DNA from: Escarpia spicata
Lineage: Eukaryota; Annelida; Polychaeta; Sabellida; Siboglinidae
DNA: 64,000 nucleotides
NCBI GenBank assembly: GCA_963995525.1
Contig: OZ023209.1
Coordinates: 32,918,199-32,982,198 of the forward strand
Direction of reading: 5' to 3'
Part shown: positions 59,200 to 64,000 of the stretch, piece after piece
How the letters are laid out: each line of letters begins with the position of its first letter
How positions within the stretch are numbered: the stretch's first letter is position 1
Program-made: the position numbers and the translations under genes
Notes under the pieces: model-generated
Databases searched by the model: none
Seen by the model: only the letters and a program-made list of their open reading frames with translations
Told to the model about the DNA's origin: nothing

Positions 59200-60620
59200 G
59201 GCTATGGCTATGCTGATGTTTTCAACGTTGACAGGATATATTTTGCCATTATCATGTGATTCTCATAATCCTATATAAGACCTTAGCAACTAGCTGATCG
59301 TCATTCGTACCACGACAGTGTTATGGCTAACTTTGTCTATCCTGAATTTTCCTACGTCGAGGCAGCTGCAGACGTCCCCGTATCTTTATTTTGTATATGG
59401 TCGGTGCTATCAAAACTGTTGTCGACAGTCGTGTAAATCATATTAGGTCACGTGTCGACTTCCGACATGTCTGTTCCCGTGTAGTTCTTCTTGTCAACAT
59501 TCCGGTACACCTTATTCGGTCAAGTGTTAATATCCGATATTTGTATTTAGTTGTTTACTATGGAACGATTGTGACTTTCGATTATCCATTTACGCTGTTA
59601 TTGTGCAATATTGTTGTCAAATAATTCATTAGAATGCCGTTTGATCAAATATCTTTGGTCAAATACGTTTGGTTGAAAACGTTTGGTCAAATAAATGTGC
59701 ACACAAACGCCTGCTCAAATACGTTTGCACAAAAATTCTGCTCAAAAAAGCACTCGTTAATCTTTTTGAGCTTGTGCTGCCCCCTAGCGAACTTCACCAA
59801 CTTGCAAATACTGAAGTATTCCTTACATTTTTGAATATAATTTAGGAATTTAAGTTAGGCATGTGGTGCTTCGCCACGCATATAGTTCTGTGATTAAACA
59901 ATGTCAAAACATGAAAATGACACATTTTTCCGAATCAACCTGGAGGCGCTCGGGATCAACCGCGATCGCGAACAGGCCGAGCCGCCGTCCCACCCACGGG
60001 TGTGATGGCTCGGTCCGAGTTATGGGCGACGTTGCAGAATTCCCGAGGACGATTACCCTTTTAGACTTGTTTGTGGTCTGTCAATCTACGTGAATCATTG
60101 TACTCAAATAAACCATTGTCATTAGGGGCAAATAGCAATTTTTTATTTTTAGTCATCGAAACGTATTGCTGAAGGACATACTACAACTTGGTTTGCGATC
60201 GATCGATCAATATATAGACGTTGCGGGAGAGTGGGGTCACGTACACGCGTGTAACCGTAGATGTATCTATTTGTTCTTTTAATAATTTAATTTATTTAGG
60301 CGAAAATATTTTAAAATATTTATTTAATAAAAAACGTGTGAAGGAGTAAAGGGAATAAAACCACAGACGATTTTTATTCCATGCTTCTTTCCGGGAGGTT
60401 TTGTTCGGGTGGGATTTCTTCCGGGGGGGGGCTTTATTCCGAGGGTAGGGGCTTATGCTGGGTTCCAATGGGCTCGTGATGATCGTAATCACTACTCGTG
60501 TTCACCACCACGCCCACCTGCAGTGCGTTCCAATGATTGCACGTAGTGCGCATGCGCATGAATTGTTGATATTAGTAACATTTTTCTGTACGAGATAGTT
60601 AACCAAAACAAACATGATAT
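59200..60620. other. No gene recognised
   Basis: Several short frames (59391-59624, 59634-59834, 59863-60093) have no recognisable family. A run of AAACGTTTG/AAATACGTTTG repeats lies at 59650-59740. Confidence 0.4.
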
Positions 60621-60639
60621 TTTTTAACGTTGTTGCGTA

Positions 60640-62860
60640 GTAGTCTTTGCATACTATGTTTACATCTTCCTTCTTCTTCAGTTCAGCATATCTCTGCGAG
60701 ACGTAGCTGCCCGGATGATCCCACGATAGGCTGTCGTCTTCCTGCTCTCGCGATGTCGTCTTCCAACCAGTCGCTGATGTCCTGCTCCCATCTTCTCCTT
60801 GATCTTCCCCTTTCTCTATTTCCCTCCACTTTGCCTTCTAGGATTGTTTTTTTCTAAGGAATGGTGTCTTTTGATGTGGCCAAAATAATTCAGTTTTAGT
60901 CCTTTTATTCTATTCACTTGTTGGCATTTCTTTGTCTAATTTTTAAAGGATATCTGCATTGGTTGTTCTTGTTGTCCATGGCACTCTTAGGACTTTTCTG
61001 TAACATTTCATCTCAAACGCTTGTATTCTTCTCTTGTCTTGTCTTTGTTCAGTGTCCACGTTTCGCACCCGTATATGTGGTCCCTTGTGCCTCTGTTTTT
61101 TTCTGAAGCCTGCCTGTGTACTGCTCACTTCCATTTCCATTTTATCTTGCATTCTTTTCATTACGATTTTCAGCAATATTTTGCTTGCATGGCTAATGAA
61201 TGATATGGTTCTGTAGTAGAGCATAGTTGTAGTTCTCCTTTCTTTAGTAGTGGGATGTATATTGATTTCTTCCAGTCGTCTGGCCATTTTTCACTCTTCC
61301 ATATTTTCTTACACAGTGCATGGTATATGTCTATTCCTTCTTCTTCCGCTGCTTTTATCATTTCTGCCTGTATGTTGTCGCACCCAGGGCTTTTTCCATC
61401 TTTTAGACTATTAATGGCCCATCTCACTTCATCTCTTAATGGTTCGAGATCGTCCTCGTCTTGGTCTTCGTTTCCCATATCAGGGGCGTCGTTGTTATCT
61501 CCATCTCGCGCGTACATAATTTTTACAATATTCTTTCCATCTTTTGGCTATGTCTTCTGCATCAGTCAGAGTTTTTTTCATTTTTATCTTTGGTGACACC
61601 GAGTTTGAGCAGGAATTTAACTGTCATGTTCTTTATTTCTTTAAACATTTCTTATTTTCGTTTTTTTGCCATACAATCCTCTATTTTCTTACACTTGGCT
61701 TAGATATACTTATGGTTGTCTCATTTGCAGAATTTTTTGATTAATTTGTTCATCTCATTATACCATAATCTGGTCGATTCCTCGTTTTTGCGTTTCTTAA
61801 GCTCTTTCCTTTCTGCTATTTTTTAAGGTATCTATACTGATTCAGGGTTGGTGCTACCTCTCTCTCTCTTCCGTAGATGTTTTTCCGGTTCTTCTCTAAA
61901 AATTGTCTTGATATAATTTGCAATTTCTTCTGGTTCTTTCTCTTCTGTCATTGTCAGTAAAGTTGTAAATCGATTCTTCACTGATATTGTGTATTCGTCT
62001 GTCAGATTTTCTCTGTGTTGTTGTCACTCCTTTTTTACTTTCAACTTAAGTTTCATCTCTGCCACCATCTTGCACCTCTTATTGCTGATATCCATCTCTT
62101 TTGTATCATGATGTAGTCTGTCTGATTTCTCGTCTTTCCATCTGGCGATGTCCACGTGTAGATTCATCTAGGATGACTTGAGAAATTTGTATTTAAGATT
62201 GTGAGGTTATTAGCGATGGCGAACTCAACAAGTGGTTCTCCCCTTTCATTTCTCTCTCCTAATTCAAATTTCCCGATTGTTCCTCTTTCTATCTCGTCTT
62301 GTCTTTGTCCTACTTTGGCGTTAAAATCACCCATGACAATGGTGATGTCCGATTTCTTGGATTCGTCTATTTTACCTTGCAAAATAGTATACAAAGCTTT
62401 TATTTCTTCCTCTTCTGCTATTGATGTCGGCACATAGACTTGTATTATTTTAATATTCTTATCTTTTCTCTGAAACTTTATGCTCAGAATTCTGTCGTTT
62501 GCTGGTTTGTATCCAAGTACTGTATTTGCTATTTGTTTACTCAGATATATTGCTATGCCTCCTTGTCCTGCCTTTGCTTGTCCGGAGTATATGAATTTTC
62601 CTCCTGTGTGTGGTGTAAAATGACTTTGTCCCGCCCATCGGTGTTCTGCTAATGCTAGGACACTCATATTGTTTTGTTTCGCTTCTTATATAACGATGTC
62701 AATTTTCTAGCCGCTATGCTGCGGACAGTCCAAGTTGCTATTCTCGTTTTGTTTTTTAGCCATCCACTGAACTTGTTTCCCTTCTCCGCACATTCAAACA
62801 AATTGCCTTCGTCAGCTTGAGTAGTCTCCCGGTTGCTTCTGGCTCTTCCCAATAACCGTT
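60640..62860 (-). pseudogene. RTE/jockey-like LINE ORF2, frameshifted
   Basis: The minus strand shows KTRIATWTVRSIAARKLTSL, then a clean endonuclease frame (62667-62164) with LALAEHRWAGQ, GGIAIYLSKQ and ITIVMGDFNAKVGQ. A linker with W-K-E-Y-C follows, then VRWAINSLKDGKSPGCDNI, WPDDWKKSIYIPLLKKG, TISFISHASKILLKIV, QAGFRKKQR, then (after deletion of the palm) FEMKCYRKVLRVPWTT and a K-L-N-Y-F-G-H-I tail. The endonuclease is the best preserved part. Its active-site G-D-F-N is present. Confidence 0.85.
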
Positions 62861-63600
62861 AGGGACTCTTCTGGCTTGGGGGACTCACCACCGAGTCCCA
62901 TATCGATTCTCTTTGCAATCATGAGTTCATCTGGGTTTTCGGCAGTGTACATTCCAGTAGTTTGCCATTGCTTTCTGGACGATTCTGGCCGCTTATCATT
63001 CTAAATCCCTGATGCGCCCTTGGCCCAACACCAGGCCTTTTCATCTCCCGCCTTCGTAGCCGTTGACCTCTGGGGATTCTTCCGCCTACTCCGCCGACAG
63101 ATGTGTGTTCTAAGCAGGGGAAGAACACTTCGGAAAAGCACTCACATATTTTGGCCGGCCAGCCAAAGCTGTCTTCATCTTTACAATGATGAAATACGCT
63201 ACGGCTATTAGCGAAATCGAATGGCAGCGCAAGAGAACTATGTAGGAATCATTATTTACCAAACTGTAATATCGCCCGCTTCCATGTTCTTACGCCGCTC
63301 ATGTTCTTACGCGTCTTCTTTTTCTTCAGACGTTTCATCTATAATACAGCCATTACTCGCATTATCGAAATTGTAAACTGTAAATGTAATGAGTCTAAGC
63401 GTGACGTGAGCCCTTACTTAAACATTATTTTATGTAAAAGTTTGACGAAAAAGAAACAATGCAGATTAACTACTATCTATTATTTTCCTATTCCTAATTA
63501 TTTTATGCGACAAACTAAGGCCAAGGCAGAGCTACTACTGCAAATTTGAATTATTATTTTGTGTGAAAACCCTTTTTTTTATATGAGATATGAGAAGACC
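62861..63600. other. LINE 5' region and unique sequence
   Basis: The minus-strand frames at 62919-63128 are probably untranslated or 5' coding sequence of the LINE. From 63200 nothing is recognised. Confidence 0.4.
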
Positions 63601-63609
63601 GGCATCCTG

Positions 63610-64000
63610 TGATGGTTGTGAAGACAGGCGTTCGTTCTGACCTGTTACTTGTGATGGACGAACACACCTTCAGCAGACGCATGCGTCTCAACAATGCCCA
63701 GTTCAAACATTTTGTGAACTTTCTTCTCGTCACAGTCCACGACACACCCGTTGAATGTGGAGGAATGCCACGAATACCCATTGAGAAGAAAGCTCTCGTA
63801 TTCTTGTGGTAAATGGCAAACACAAACACTTTTTGCGAACTTTCGGACAAATTTTACATCTAACAGAACACAGCACATCGAATTATAGCAAATATACTAG
63901 AGGACATTCCCCACCTTTCATGTCAGCACATTCTTTGGTCGAACAGTATTTGTATACAACACAGCGCAAACATAGTCTCATCTTGTGGTATCTCAAGCAT
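63610..64000 (+). pseudogene. PIF/Harbinger transposase (nuclease) N-terminal part, runs off the window
   Basis: The frame reads RRMRLNNAQFKHFVNFLL, then PRIPIEKKALVFLW, a stop, ANTNTFCELSDKF, a stop, then AHRIIANILEDI. An F-R-M-x-x-x-x-F-x-x-L-L block followed by I-P-x-E-K-x-x-A-x-F-L-W, then a G-x-S-x-x-x-x-V-x-x-x-I-x-x-A-I-type helix, is the start of the Harbinger DDE nuclease. Two stops make it a pseudogene. The catalytic core would lie beyond 64000. Confidence 0.6.

Overview
This window is eukaryotic nuclear DNA from an animal. It has spliced exons with canonical splice sites, long TA/TG/TC/AC microsatellites, and animal-type transposable elements of many classes. The mixture (several LINE lineages, a PIF/Harbinger element, Tigger-like elements, a TTAA-flanked THAP element, a YqaJ-encoding element and Polinton/Maverick virus-like elements) suggests a marine invertebrate. 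I cannot name the species. No bacterial operon, CRISPR array or rRNA is visible. Nearly every recognisable gene is either part of a mobile element or a broken copy of one.

Layout. (1) 1-8.3 kb: four minus-strand exons with compatible reading phases (8215-8306, 3321-3491, 2989-3209, 1538-1676). They match the VWA_N/VWA part of a calcium-channel alpha2/delta-like or CACHD1-like membrane protein. A 3.3 kb internally deleted Polinton (B, 4759-8034) sits in one of its introns. (2) 8.7-17 kb: nested LINE copies, one split by another LINE that is itself split by a non-coding element. A third LINE is split by a Harbinger element whose empty site can be read exactly. (3) 18.65-21.7 kb: Tigger/pogo remains holding LINE insertions. 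(4) 21.7-36.3 kb: a second, larger Polinton (A) with long inverted termini. It carries a NADAR-domain gene, an ATPase fragment, a small core-protein-like gene, a polyQ/late gene, a chromodomain integrase, a small membrane protein and capsid-like fragments, all damaged. A 6.86 kb TTAA-flanked (Kolobok-like) transposon is inserted near its right end. That insert encodes THAP/transposase exons on the plus strand and, convergently, an open three-exon gene resembling the cytoplasmic domain of P2X7 on the minus strand. (5) 36.3-41.6 kb: LINE fragments. (6) 39.5-45 kb: a degraded element with inverted termini carrying THAP and YqaJ genes, plus a LINE insertion that reads through from the THAP domain. 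(7) 45-50 kb: a diverged direct duplication of about 0.6 kb with dinucleotide arrays. (8) 50-55 kb: LINEs, including an intact ORF1. (9) 52-59.2 kb: Polinton-type termini, TTACCC-rich blocks and arrays built on a TTACC..GGTAA dyad. (10) 60.6-64 kb: a long minus-strand LINE and the start of a Harbinger transposase.

The most notable points are: a NADAR gene in the same place in two Polintons with different termini; a P2X7-like domain gene carried by a THAP transposon nested inside a Polinton; the host gene with a Polinton in its intron; and the repeated dyad arrays near Polinton-like ends. All assignments come from reading the sequence and recalling family motifs. No database search was run.
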